Assembly: GCF_014138605.1 (NCBI RefSeq)
Contig: NZ_JACJHX010000009.1
Coordinates: 1 to 64,000 of the forward strand
Direction of reading: 5' to 3'
Origin: Peribacillus huizhouensis
GTDB taxonomy: Bacteria > Bacillota > Bacilli > Bacillales > DSM-1321
DNA: 64,000 nucleotides
The notes below the pieces were generated by a model. That model saw only the letters and a list, made by a program, of their open reading frames with translations, had not been told where the DNA came from and did no database searches. Position 1 is the stretch's first letter; the number at the start of each line of letters is the position of its first letter. Shown here piece by piece: positions 51,436 through 60,216 of the stretch. The position numbers and the translations under genes are program-made.

Positions 51436-52707
51436 TCATTCTTCAGCAACTTCACACCAGTCAAGAATCGTAATCGCAATGATTTGAGCTGCTTCGATCA
51501 TTTTTTCTATTTCAATATATTCATTGGCATCATGGGCTAATTCGGTTTTTCCTGGTCCAAACACAATGGTCGGGATCCCGCCGACTCCAGATAAATAACC
51601 ACCATCCGTAGCCCATGGTGAAGCTTCCAATTTCGCTTCTCTGTTCATTTTTTCTTTATAAGCAGCTTGCATTGTTTGAAGAAACGGGTGATCTAAATCG
51701 ATATATCCCGGCAACCATCGTGCTCCAAAAAATTCAAGTTCAACCGGTTTATTGCTAAACCAGTCAAATGAGGAATTTAATTCTTTAATACACGCTTTTA
51801 AGCTCTCTTTTGCATCTTCTACTGTTTCAAAAGGAGCAACGCCTAATCGACCTTCCAAAATGACTGTATCAGGAACAGATGACGGCCATTCACCGCCATG
51901 GATTTTTCCGAGATTGATGGGAATTGGGATGGAGATATTTTCGTACAGAGGATGTGTGAGTGCTTCGTTTCTTTTATTCTCTAAGTCTCTTATCGCTTCA
52001 ATAACAAAAATGGATTGTTCAATGGCACTCACACCCTCATATCGTGTACCAGCGTGAGCTGATTTTCCTTTTACGATAAGTCTAAACCACATCGAACCTT
52101 GTTGCAGCGGAAAGATTTTCATATTTGTAGGCTCAGGAATAATCGCTCCGTCTGCACGATACCCTCGCAATACGGCTGCAAGTGTTCCTGCCCCACCGCT
52201 CTCCTCTTCAATTACACTTTGAAAAATCATATCTCCTTTTAAGTTGATTCCACTTGCCAAAATTGCTTCAATCGCCAACAATAATGATACATTGCCACCT
52301 TTCATATCTGTAGAGCCTCTACCATAGACTCTTCCATTCATAATTCTCCCGCTAAAAGGATCGATTTCCCAATCATTTTGATTCCCTTCAGGTACAACAT
52401 CGATATGTCCATTCAAAAGAATAGACTTTCCTAACCCCTTCCCTTTTTTTATCGCGACAAGGTTTGGATTACCCATAAAATCACTACGATCACAGTGAAA
52501 GTGCGGGTGATTTTTTAATACATCATCACCAATCTCCCAAATATCCAATTCTAGACCGAGTTCTCGGCATTTTTCAATGATAATCGCTTGTGCACCTCCC
52601 TCATTCCCGCGCTTACTTGGTTCTTGTATCAGCTTTGACAATAATTTGACTCCTTTTGTATAATTCTCGTTAATCCAATCTATCACTTTATGTTTTTTAT
52701 CCATCAT
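51436..52707 (-). CDS. yodQ: M20-family deacylase YodQ
   Basis: 423 aa. Metal-ligand motifs of the M20/ArgE/DapE family are complete: LNGHIDVVPEG (His, Asp), GSTDMKGGN (bridging Asp), EEESGGAGTLA (catalytic Glu and metal Glu), PEPTN, and a late LAHDANEYI (His). It is expected to hydrolyse an N-acyl bond, perhaps from an acetylated beta-lysine intermediate, in the cytosol. It follows yodR by five bases in the yodT-S-R-Q run. B. subtilis YodQ is of similar length (about 436). Confidence 0.88.
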   Translation of the reverse strand: MMDKKHKVIDWINENYTKGVKLLSKLIQEPSKRGNEGGAQAIIIEKCRELGLELDIWEIGDDVLKNHPHFHCDRSDFMGNPNLVAIKKGKGLGKSILLNGHIDVVPEGNQNDWEIDPFSGRIMNGRVYGRGSTDMKGGNVSLLLAIEAILASGINLKGDMIFQSVIEEESGGAGTLAAVLRGYRADGAIIPEPTNMKIFPLQQGSMWFRLIVKGKSAHAGTRYEGVSAIEQSIFVIEAIRDLENKRNEALTHPLYENISIPIPINLGKIHGGEWPSSVPDTVILEGRLGVAPFETVEDAKESLKACIKELNSSFDWFSNKPVELEFFGARWLPGYIDLDHPFLQTMQAAYKEKMNREAKLEASPWATDGGYLSGVGGIPTIVFGPGKTELAHDANEYIEIEKMIEAAQIIAITILDWCEVAEE

Positions 52708-52712
52708 AATCT

Positions 52713-53387
52713 CTACCTTTCTTTTATAATGCGAATATGATTGGCCCGCTTTACTTCAGTATCCGTTTTCGCTACAACATCATCAAATGTATAAGTCTCG
52801 AACAAGTCGGTTAACACTAGTCCTTCAAAAGTCACGGTAAAAACACCTAGCTCGGTAATGATCATATGTACACAGTTAGGAGCTGTCAGCGGCAATGTAC
52901 AAGCTTTTACTAGCTTTGAAGCTCCGCTTTTGTCAAAATGATTCATTACAACGATGACCTTTTTTGCTTTGGCTGCTAAATCCATTGCACCACCCATCCC
53001 TGGAATTCGCTTCCCTGGAACAATCCAATTCGCAAGATCACCATTACCACTAACTTGCAACGCACCTAAAATCGTTAAATCAATCCGTTCTGACCGAATG
53101 ATTCCAAAAGCCGTAGCACTATCGCAATACGAGCCTCCGGTCTGCAACGTGACAGGATGCCCCCCTGCGTTACAAAGGTTTCCATCTTCCTTTCCAGATT
53201 CAGGAGATGGTCCCATTCCAATGATTCCATTCTCAGCATGAAACATGACTGGGAAATTTTTTGGTAAAAAATCAGGAACTAGAGAAGGAATACCAATCCC
53301 AAGATTGACGAGCATGCCCTGCTTAATTTCTTGGGCAGCTCGCTTTGCTAGTTTCTTTCTTATTTCTGCTCCCATGCCCATTGCCAA
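52713..53387 (-). CDS. yodR: CoA-transferase subunit B YodR
   Basis: 224 aa as drawn; an ATG at residue 5 (MGAEIRKKLAKRAAQEI) is an equally good start. Family I CoA-transferase beta subunit: GIGIPSLVPDFLP, the catalytic Glu in MFHAENGIIGMGP, and GGAMDLAAKAKKVIVVMNH. It overlaps the yodS end by 28 bp, so the two are coupled and form one heteromeric enzyme. It moves CoA to a carboxylic-acid intermediate of lysine breakdown. Confidence 0.92.
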   Translation of the reverse strand: MAMGMGAEIRKKLAKRAAQEIKQGMLVNLGIGIPSLVPDFLPKNFPVMFHAENGIIGMGPSPESGKEDGNLCNAGGHPVTLQTGGSYCDSATAFGIIRSERIDLTILGALQVSGNGDLANWIVPGKRIPGMGGAMDLAAKAKKVIVVMNHFDKSGASKLVKACTLPLTAPNCVHMIITELGVFTVTFEGLVLTDLFETYTFDDVVAKTDTEVKRANHIRIIKER

Positions 53388-54061
53388 TTCACTCCTTTCG
53401 ATTCCACAATATAATCGACAAAAACCCCTGGAGTGATAATTTCTTCTGGGTTCAATGTACCACAGGGGACAATTTCTAATGCTTCGACGATCGTTATTTT
53501 TCCAGCAGTTGCAACAAAAGGATTTGAATTTCTGGCACTTTTATCAAAAATTAAGTTTCCATAATCATCAGCCTTTTTTGCATAAACAATTGCAACGTCG
53601 CTCGTTATGGCTGGCTCAATTAAGTATTCTTTTTCTGCTACTTTTACTTTTTCTTTATTTCGGTTTACAATTTCAGCCTCAATGCCTATGTCAGATAAGA
53701 TACCACCAAGCCCCATTCCACCTGCTCGAATACGTTCAATCAATGTTCCTTGTGGAGAAAATTCAATTTCAAGCTCGCCAGCATTCATATAGGCCCCTGC
53801 GTTGGGATTAGAACCAATATGAGAAACTATTAATTTTTTTGCTCGTTTTTTTGTAATGACTTTTCCGATCCCAATATCAGGAAAACCAGCATCTGTACCG
53901 ATTAAAGTTAGATTCTTAATCCCAGTTTCTAAAATAAGATCTACCAATCCCGGCGGTGTACCAACTCCTCCAAAACCACCGAATAAGATGCTCATTCCAT
54001 CTTTAAATAGCGGGGTTAAACTGGAACGATTCGTTACTTTCTTAAACATGTTTTCTGTCAT
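53360..54061 (-). CDS. yodS: CoA-transferase subunit A YodS
   Basis: 233 aa. Family I CoA-transferase alpha subunit with CoA-binding FGGFGGVGTPPGLVDLILE near the N-terminus, EIEFSPQGTLIERIRAGGMGLGG in the middle and VIVEALEIVPCG-type end (IVEALEIVPCGTLNPEEI). It pairs with YodR, whose start it overlaps. Fifteen bases separate it from the upstream yodT. The acceptor acid is unknown, but the cluster implies a beta-keto or amino acid derived from beta-lysine. Confidence 0.92.
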   Translation of the reverse strand: MTENMFKKVTNRSSLTPLFKDGMSILFGGFGGVGTPPGLVDLILETGIKNLTLIGTDAGFPDIGIGKVITKKRAKKLIVSHIGSNPNAGAYMNAGELEIEFSPQGTLIERIRAGGMGLGGILSDIGIEAEIVNRNKEKVKVAEKEYLIEPAITSDVAIVYAKKADDYGNLIFDKSARNSNPFVATAGKITIVEALEIVPCGTLNPEEIITPGVFVDYIVESKGVNWQWAWEQK

Positions 54062-54076
54062 CTTTCACACCGCCTA

Positions 54077-55432
54077 TTAGATTTCCTCATTCACATTCAA
54101 CAAATATTTTTCAGCCCATTCTTCCAATACAGTTTCGAAGCGGTTTATTAATTCATCGATTTCTTTTTCGGTGATTGTTAAAGGTGGTGCGACAATAATG
54201 GCAGCACCTGTGACCCCTTCTTCACCAGCTGCTGCAGGATATAATAGCAAGCCGTGCTCCATTGCAAGCTTAATCACTGTATTTGTTATAGAAGCGTCTA
54301 GCGGAAAAGGTTTTTTCGTTTTTTTATTTTGAACAAATTCAATACCAAGAAGGAGACCTTTTCCTCGAATATCACCTATAAAGGAATACTTCTGTTCCAA
54401 TGAGTGCAACTTGTTTTTCAAATATACACCGGCGGTTGCAGCATGTTCAGCTATATCATGCTTGGTAAGATAATTGAGAACAGCAAGTGAGATCGCGCAA
54501 GATAATGGATTTGCGCTAAAGGTATGCCCCCCCATAATTATTTTTGAACCGTGTAGAATTGCCTGAATAATAGGATCCGAAACAAGAGTAGCTGCGATCG
54601 GCGTGTATCCCCCGCTCAAACCTTTTCCAAGTGTCACAATATCAGGCTTTACTCCCCAATGTTCTGAAGCAAGTAATTTCCCCGTACGCCCCATTCCTGT
54701 CATCACTTCATCAGCAATAAATAAGACATTGTATTTCTCGCAAATTTGCTTCAACTTTTGAAAATAGCCGTTAGGTGGTGTTATGGCCGCTCCCGCTGCG
54801 CCTATGACTGGTTCAGCAATGAAGGCGGCTACATGATTCTCCCCAATTCTTCTGATTGCTGCTTCAAGCTCATTCGCACAAGCAAGTCCGCATGATTTGC
54901 TATCCAGTTGCATCGGACAACGATAACAATATGGTGCAGAGATTGCCGGATACGATTCCAGAATTTCAGTAAATCGCTCTCGACGCACTGGATGTCCAGA
55001 CATGGACAAGGCACCAAGCGTGATTCCGTGATAGCTCATCCACCTCGAGATGATTCGATTCTTTTGTGGTTTTCCTCTTTCCTGCCAATATTGAATAGCT
55101 AGCTTCATCGCTGTCTCTGTTGCTTCTGACCCACTATTCACGAAAAAACTCCAAGGATAGTCGCCGTGCGTTAAATCTGAAAGTTTTAATGCGAGCTGTT
55201 CTGCCGCTTCACTGGTAAACTGTGAACGATACACAAACGAAACCTTCTCAGCTTGTTCAATCATAGCTTTAGTAATTTCTTCTACTCCATGACCGATATT
55301 CGCTGTAACTGCTCCAGAGCATCCATCAAGATACTCTTTTCCAAAAGCATCGTAAAGAAACACTCCCTTCCCATGACTAATAACTGGATATTCCACATCG
55401 AGTACTGGTTTAATTAATGACGATTTCCCCAT
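54077..55432 (-). CDS. yodT: Class III aminotransferase YodT
   Basis: 451 aa from the ATG at 55430-55432 (MGKSSLIKPVLDVEYPVI), nine bases after AAAGGAG; a longer frame has no ribosome-binding site. PLP fold type I, class III: FVNSGSEATETAMKLA, IADEVMTGMGRTGK (Asp binding PLP nitrogen) and TLGKGLSGGYTPIAA (Schiff-base Lys). It probably transaminates a beta-lysine derivative. It is the first gene of the leftward yodT-S-R-Q run. CATACATT at 55476-55483 on the coding strand resembles a sigma-E -10, with a poor -35. Confidence 0.92.
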   Translation of the reverse strand: MGKSSLIKPVLDVEYPVISHGKGVFLYDAFGKEYLDGCSGAVTANIGHGVEEITKAMIEQAEKVSFVYRSQFTSEAAEQLALKLSDLTHGDYPWSFFVNSGSEATETAMKLAIQYWQERGKPQKNRIISRWMSYHGITLGALSMSGHPVRRERFTEILESYPAISAPYCYRCPMQLDSKSCGLACANELEAAIRRIGENHVAAFIAEPVIGAAGAAITPPNGYFQKLKQICEKYNVLFIADEVMTGMGRTGKLLASEHWGVKPDIVTLGKGLSGGYTPIAATLVSDPIIQAILHGSKIIMGGHTFSANPLSCAISLAVLNYLTKHDIAEHAATAGVYLKNKLHSLEQKYSFIGDIRGKGLLLGIEFVQNKKTKKPFPLDASITNTVIKLAMEHGLLLYPAAAGEEGVTGAAIIVAPPLTITEKEIDELINRFETVLEEWAEKYLLNVNEEI

Positions 55433-55475
55433 TTTGCAGCACTCCTTTTCACTTATCTTACGAACCGTATAATCT

Positions 55476-55504
55476 AATGTATGTCTTTTAAGTCGCAATC
55501 TTTC
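55476..55504 (-). promoter_or_regulatory. Weak candidate sigma-E-type promoter of yodT
   Basis: CATACATT (55476-55483) fits the sigma-E -10 consensus (CATACANT). The sequence 14 bp upstream, GAAAGAT (55498-55504), is a poor -35. I recall this cluster being sigma-E dependent in B. subtilis. Confidence 0.3.
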
Positions 55505-55610
55505 TTCCCGAAAATAAAATGTTATTGCTAACATAGTTGCTTCTTCATTTACTCTGTTTCAGCTTCGATAGAAAGAACTTCGTTTTTTCCTTTTTTCCAG
55601 TTTAAAAAAG

Positions 55611-55639
55611 GAAAAACCGACCTTATAATAAGGCCGGTT
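55611..55639 (-). terminator. Terminator of the YjcZ-type gene
   Basis: AACCGGCCTTAT and ATAAGGTCGGTT (leftward) pair with one mismatch and are followed by TTTTT. It starts 16 bp past the stop codon. Confidence 0.85.
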
Positions 55640-55654
55640 ACTTTTTTTATTTCG

Positions 55655-55798
55655 TTAGCAACAGAAAGATGCACCAATGATGATTAATAGGATAAACAAC
55701 ACCACAATTAGGGCGAAACCGCCGGCGAAACCGCCGCCGCCGTATCCACAACATCCGCCACCATATCCGTAACCACCGTATCCGCCATATCCGTACAT
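55655..55798 (-). CDS. YjcZ-family tiny sporulation protein (47 aa)
   Basis: Starts at the ATG at 55796-55798, behind GAGGAGTG. The N-terminal half is Gly/Tyr repeats ([20 protein letters not shown]); the C-terminal half is a single hydrophobic helix, [20 protein letters not shown], ending in CC. This is the signature of the tiny membrane family (YjcZ, TIGR01732) common in sporulating Bacillus, many expressed in the mother cell or associated with spores. Function unknown. A terminator follows at once. Confidence 0.88.
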   Translation of the reverse strand: MYGYGGYGGYGYGGGCCGYGGGGFAGGFALIVVLFILLIIIGASFCC

Positions 55799-56058
55799 TA
55801 CATTCACTCCTCTTTTTGATATCTCTTACATTTTTACAATATGCAACTGCGCCCGATTCGGTCTGTGCATTTGCCTATTTTTTTCGACCGCTCAATTTAT
55901 CTAAAGACAGTTTCCTATAAAAAATGACTGTATGCACTTTTTATATTGCGAAGTTATTTGTAGAATAGGTTATACTATGAGGAGAATGAAGACAGGTGTA
56001 AGCCTCCAAGCTCCACTATAAAACAACTTATATTTTTATAAAAAAGGTTTGAGACATA

Positions 56059-57144
56059 ATGAAAAGTAAAATTATTATGACATTTATCGCTTTATTCCTA
56101 ACCACGAGTATACTGTTTGTATTTTTGCTTAATCAGAAAACTTATGGAAATGAAACTCTTCCAAATGTATACGAAAAGATAAAAACGAACAAACCGATTC
56201 GCTATTTAGTGATCGGCGATAGCATAGGCAGAGGTTCAGGAGCAGCAACTCCAGAAGAGCGCTGGTTTGTCCGTTTAGAGAATATGATGAAACAAAAAGA
56301 GAATATTAAGATATCAGGAGATTATATCGTTCAAAGTGGCGCTACTGCATTTGAAGGACTCTATAATTTTTCTCAAACAACAATAAAAGAACCACCTGAT
56401 CTTGTCTTTATTGTTTTTGGAGAAAACGACCGAAAATACATGTCGGCAAACGATTTCGGAGAAATTTATGAGGCTTTAGTGAGAAAGGTAAAAACACGTT
56501 TTCCTAATGCTGAAATTTTTACCATAACCGAAAGTTCTCTTACTTTTTACGACTTTGCTGACGAAATCATGAAAATTTCTAGGCATTATGGAACCGCACA
56601 TCTTGACATGCGTCCAGTCTTTGCAAAATCCGGCTTAAGCATGGAGCAACTTACAAAAGATTTTATTCACCCGAACGGAATAGGCTATCAGCTTTATGCT
56701 AATGAGATATATTCGCAATTACTTAGTCATACAATTGAAGATAAAGTAATTGCCCCTTTGTCTATTCCTCTATATAGACAAAAGGACTTGAACCTGATTA
56801 AAATAAATAAGCCAAGCCGTATAAATGGTTTTAATCATTCCTCATTGGGCTTTGTCAGTGAATTAAAAGGTAATTATATCGAGTATGATTTTACTGGAAC
56901 TATTCTAGGGGGGATTTTCTTAAGAACTCCCATCGGCGGAAAGCTTGATGTATTTATCGATGGGAATTATACGACTACGATCGACACATGGTGGCCTTTT
57001 TCAAAAGAACGATATCTCTATATCACAAATGGTTTATCCAACGGAATACATAAGGTTCGTTTTGAAACAAGTGGTACAAAATCATTAATGAATCTTACGG
57101 GTAAAGCCGATGTTCACATCATCAGTATTATTACAAATAAATAA
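56059..57144 (+). CDS. Membrane-anchored SGNH/GDSL hydrolase
   Basis: 361 aa. An N-terminal signal anchor (about 5-24) is followed by an SGNH domain (about 48-230): block I VIGDSIGRGSG (Ser), block III IVFGENDRKY (Asn) and block V DFIHPNGIGY (Asp, His). The C-terminal 110 residues form a beta-rich domain (YIEYDFTGTILGGIFLRTPIGGKLDVFIDGNY), jelly-roll-like and possibly a carbohydrate-binding module. It should deacylate polysaccharides or lipids outside the cell. Monocistronic with its own perfect terminator. Confidence 0.82.
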   Translation: MKSKIIMTFIALFLTTSILFVFLLNQKTYGNETLPNVYEKIKTNKPIRYLVIGDSIGRGSGAATPEERWFVRLENMMKQKENIKISGDYIVQSGATAFEGLYNFSQTTIKEPPDLVFIVFGENDRKYMSANDFGEIYEALVRKVKTRFPNAEIFTITESSLTFYDFADEIMKISRHYGTAHLDMRPVFAKSGLSMEQLTKDFIHPNGIGYQLYANEIYSQLLSHTIEDKVIAPLSIPLYRQKDLNLIKINKPSRINGFNHSSLGFVSELKGNYIEYDFTGTILGGIFLRTPIGGKLDVFIDGNYTTTIDTWWPFSKERYLYITNGLSNGIHKVRFETSGTKSLMNLTGKADVHIISIITNK

Positions 57145-57146
57145 AG

Positions 57147-57195
57147 GGTCAGACCTCACAACCTATACATCGTTTATAGGTTGTGAGGTCTGACC
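57147..57195 (+). terminator. Perfect GGTCAGACC-family terminator
   Basis: A 21-bp perfect stem (GGTCAGACCTCACAACCTATA and its complement) with loop CATCGTT, starting two bases past the SGNH gene's stop. It is the cleanest member of the family. Confidence 0.8.
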
Positions 57196-57221
57196 TTGTT
57201 GATATGGCACAACCTCGTTAT

Positions 57222-57734
57222 TTACTTAATCGTTACTTTAAAAAATTGAGTTTCCCCTCTAGTTAAAGATGTTTCAGTCGTTTTTACAATTGACTCCACA
57301 TCATCGCTATTTGTAATAATTATTGGAATAATAGTGCTTTTTGCTTTTTCTTTAATAATCGTTTGATTAAAGGAAATGAGTTTATCTCCCATTTTCACTT
57401 TATCCCCTGCACTAACAAAGGCTTCAAAGCCTTCACCATTTAATCCTACTGTTTCGAGGCCGATATGAATAAGAATTTCCGCTCCATTTAGAGCCTTAAT
57501 CCCAACTGCATGCTTTGTCGGGAATACTTGTACAATTTCTCCATCAACAGGTGAATAAACTGTATCTTCTCCCGGTTCTATTGCAAGGCCATCCCCCATC
57601 ATTTTCTCTGCAAAAACTGGATCAGGAACATCCTCCAAAGCTACCACGCTTCCATTCATTGGAGCGAATAAAACGATTTCTTTATTAACTGGAACGGACT
57701 CCTCCGTTTTCTTCCCAAATAATTTCTTAAACAT
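57222..57734 (-). CDS. PTS EIIA-Glc domain protein (YpqE-like)
   Basis: 170 aa, a single soluble EIIA of the glucose family. The phosphorylated His lies in ILIHIGLETVGL, with the second active His in TKHAVGIKAL. APMNGSVVALEDVPDPVFAEKMMGDG is the typical N-terminal barrel. It accepts phosphate from HPr for EIIBC partners lacking their own EIIA. Size and context next to msrB/msrA match ypqE of B. subtilis. AAGGAG before the ATG. Confidence 0.9.
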   Translation of the reverse strand: MFKKLFGKKTEESVPVNKEIVLFAPMNGSVVALEDVPDPVFAEKMMGDGLAIEPGEDTVYSPVDGEIVQVFPTKHAVGIKALNGAEILIHIGLETVGLNGEGFEAFVSAGDKVKMGDKLISFNQTIIKEKAKSTIIPIIITNSDDVESIVKTTETSLTRGETQFFKVTIK

Positions 57735-57813
57735 ATAAATCTCCTTCCCTATCTTACATGGTCGAACATCTTATTATAATACTAAATGCGATAGTTTTGT
57801 ATCATCAAATTAA

Positions 57814-58245
57814 TTATCGAAATAAGTCTTTATATTGCCCATAGCCTTCTTTATCAAGATCAGCAACTGGTATGAATCTGAGGGAAGCTGAATTAATGCA
57901 ATATCTTAATCCTTCAGGTCCCGGTCCGTCATCAAATACGTGACCGAGATGTGAATCCCCTGTTTTACTTCTTACTTCTGTTCTTCGCATTCCATAGCTC
58001 GTATCAACCTTCTCAATGATTTCCTGGTTTAATAGTGGCTTTGTAAAGCTTGGCCAGCCGCAGCCTGAGTCGTATTTTTCCTTCGAAGTAAATAAAGGTT
58101 TTCCAGAGACGATATCTACATATAACCCTTCCGCTTTATTATCCCAATATTCATTTCTAAAAGGTGGCTCAGTGCCATTATTTTGCGTGACTTCGTATTG
58201 TATAGGCGTTAATTTTTGTTTTAAATCATGATTTTGATTAGTCAT
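57814..58245 (-). CDS. msrB: Peptide-methionine (R)-S-oxide reductase
   Basis: 143 aa from the ATG at 58243-58245 behind GGGGGC, exactly the length of B. subtilis MsrB; longer frames run into msr[30 protein letters not shown] with the catalytic Cys (RYCINSASL), and [16 protein letters not shown] are all present. The zinc cysteines of some MsrB are missing, as usual for Bacillus. It reduces methionine-R-sulfoxide with thioredoxin. One base separates it from msrA. Confidence 0.95.
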   Translation of the reverse strand: MTNQNHDLKQKLTPIQYEVTQNNGTEPPFRNEYWDNKAEGLYVDIVSGKPLFTSKEKYDSGCGWPSFTKPLLNQEIIEKVDTSYGMRRTEVRSKTGDSHLGHVFDDGPGPEGLRYCINSASLRFIPVADLDKEGYGQYKDLFR

Positions 58246-58246
58246 T

Positions 58247-58777
58247 TTACTGCCCCCAATTCTGTTCAATAAATGTTTGCCGCCCTGATCCGATTCGGTA
58301 ACGATTATAATGAGCTGGGTTTTTCTTATAATAATCTTGGTGATATTCTTCGGCAAGATAAAACGGTTTAGCCGGTAAAATAGGTGTAACAATTGGCTGT
58401 TTAAATCTTCCGCTATTTTGTAATTTTTCCTTAGAAGCTTCAGCTATTTGCTTTTGTTGCTCTGTATGATAAAAAATTGCAGTTTGGTAGGAACCACCGC
58501 GGTCGAAAAATTGTCCGCCAGCGTCTGTTGGATCAATTTGCTGCCAAAATAATTCAACTAATTGCTCGTATGGATACACGTTCGGGTCGTATGTAATCTG
58601 TACAGCCTCATAATGTCCAGTTGTTTCAGAACAAACTTCTTTATAAGTTGGATTTTCTGTATGACCGCCCGTGTACCCGGATAGAACAGATTCAATCCCG
58701 GGCTGTTCAGCAAATGGTTTAACCATGCACCAAAAGCATCCTCCTGCAAATGTAGCTCTTTGTAAATGATTCACCAA
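58247..58777 (-). CDS. msrA: Peptide-methionine (S)-S-oxide reductase
   Basis: 176 aa from the TTG at 58775-58777. GTG, TTG and GTG follow in phase 3, 6 and 9 bases after GGAGG, so the exact codon is open. Catalytic motif [15 protein letters not shown] with the nucleophilic Cys, then SGYTGG and the resolving region. It reduces methionine-S-sulfoxide, complementing MsrB, which is the next gene in the same operon. The pair repairs oxidised proteins in the cytosol. Confidence 0.94.
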   Translation of the reverse strand: MVNHLQRATFAGGCFWCMVKPFAEQPGIESVLSGYTGGHTENPTYKEVCSETTGHYEAVQITYDPNVYPYEQLVELFWQQIDPTDAGGQFFDRGGSYQTAIFYHTEQQKQIAEASKEKLQNSGRFKQPIVTPILPAKPFYLAEEYHQDYYKKNPAHYNRYRIGSGRQTFIEQNWGQ

Positions 58778-58780
58778 CAC

Positions 58781-59319
58781 TAACCTCCATTCAGCATGTA
58801 GATCAAGTTAATCTGTTAGTATGCGTAAAAATCGTATTCAATAAATTTTAACGCTTTTTGCCAGCTGTGTAAAATGAAAAGCTGTTTTACTCACAATCAA
58901 CACATTATCCATTTCTCTTTTTAATATATTTTTTCTTATTATTCATCTTCTACTACTTCTTTTTCCCTCAAGTAAGGTGAGTTCTTTACTTTTTATAAGA
59001 TCGTAATTGCTACCATACTAGTATTACCATTTCTATCGTCTTTATCAAGAAACAAGCTTTAGTGAGACGACCATTCTCCGTTTCCATCTGTTGAAATCGA
59101 AGACTAAGAATCGAAAAGTATCATTACTTTGATGCACCAAAACCACTTATTACTACAAGTTTTTTCTACTTCATCATTCATTTTCATAACTCATGTGAAT
59201 TTGTGAGAATGGACGTATTATGTGATTTTCATATTTTAATTCTTCCCTTTTTTGTGACACCAGCCTAATTAGAATTGCATATGCTGTTTACGAAAGCTTT
59301 GAAAAAAGGAGAATAAACC
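58781..59319. other. Intergenic region between msrA and the DUF4397 gene
   Basis: About 540 bp without a credible ORF. GCATATGCTG just before 59290 resembles a late sporulation -10 (CATANNNTA), but no -35 was convincing. No hairpin of note. Confidence 0.4.
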
Positions 59320-60075
59320 ATGTCGAATTCTAAAAAAAGTCGAAAAAACTATTTTATAAAAGCTCAGAAGTATGATTTATTAGCCAGCCATTATAAATAC
59401 ATTGACCCAAACTTGCATGTTTATTATTACCACAAACATTTAACAGCTTTGAATAATGCTTTTGAGGTGATGCGTGCAGAAGATTTATATAGAAAGAGTC
59501 CAAGCAGAGTAAGAATTCTTCACGCAGCAACAAATGCAGGAAATGTCGATGTGTATGTAAATGAAACAAGAATATTGCAGAACAGTCCATATAAAACAAT
59601 TAGTGACTATTTACCATTAATTGCGGGGAAATATCAAATAGATATCTATCCAACTGGTCAGCTTTCTTCAACCATTCTAAGTCAGAAAATTCAAGTTGAG
59701 CCAGGAAAGTTATATACATTAGCTGTAAGTGGTCTGGATAAGTCGATGCGACTCATCGCTCATGAAGACCTTCCATCTGTTCCTAATAGCGAATCCAAAG
59801 TTCGGCTGATCCATTTGGCTTCAGATAGCCCTGCTCTCGATTTAGCGGTAAAAGATGGAGATGTAGTATTTCAAAATGTACCGTACAGAAAAGCAACAAA
59901 TTATCTGGGAATTACACCTATGAGTATTGACCTTGAAACTAGAGTTTCTGGTACGAAACAAAGCGTGCTTTCCATTCCTCATGCTGCATTCAGTGACAAT
60001 AGGGCCTATACCATCTATATAATCGGTTTACAGGATGCAGAGCCTGGGTTGGAAGCTTTATTCGTTTTACCTTAA
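59320..60075 (+). CDS. DUF4397 domain protein
   Basis: 251 aa. A polar N-terminus (about 1-60, rich in Lys, Tyr and His, no signal peptide) precedes tandem beta-sandwich units: VRILHAATNAGNVDVYVNE...YQIDIYPTG and VRLIHLASDSPALDLAVKDG. Both match the DUF4397 repeat (VRxxHAxPDAPxVDVYV). DUF4397 proteins are usually extracytoplasmic or on spore surfaces; the missing signal would fit a spore protein deposited from the mother cell. Function unknown. AAAAGGAG precedes the ATG. Confidence 0.8.
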   Translation: MSNSKKSRKNYFIKAQKYDLLASHYKYIDPNLHVYYYHKHLTALNNAFEVMRAEDLYRKSPSRVRILHAATNAGNVDVYVNETRILQNSPYKTISDYLPLIAGKYQIDIYPTGQLSSTILSQKIQVEPGKLYTLAVSGLDKSMRLIAHEDLPSVPNSESKVRLIHLASDSPALDLAVKDGDVVFQNVPYRKATNYLGITPMSIDLETRVSGTKQSVLSIPHAAFSDNRAYTIYIIGLQDAEPGLEALFVLP

Positions 60076-60123
60076 CATTGCTTTCGTATCAATTATATTC
60101 AACTCTGTTGCCTAACACATAAT

Positions 60124-60216
60124 AAAAGGGTCAGATCCTACATCTACTATTTATCGTTTACATGATGTGTAACTGTCACGTCCAACGATGTGTAGAATGT
60201 AAGATCTGACCCTTTT
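60124..60216. terminator. Bidirectional GGTCAGATC-family terminator
   Basis: AAAAGGGTCAGATC...ACATCTAC pairs with GTAGAATGTAAGATCTGACCCTTTT, leaving an inner ATGATGTG/CACGTC-type loop. It is shared by the convergent DUF4397 gene and ypmS. Confidence 0.75.

Noticed and set aside
53455-53811. 118-aa + strand ORF within yodS
   Set aside because: Antisense shadow of a certain CoA-transferase gene, with Gln/Leu/Phe-rich composition typical of such frames.
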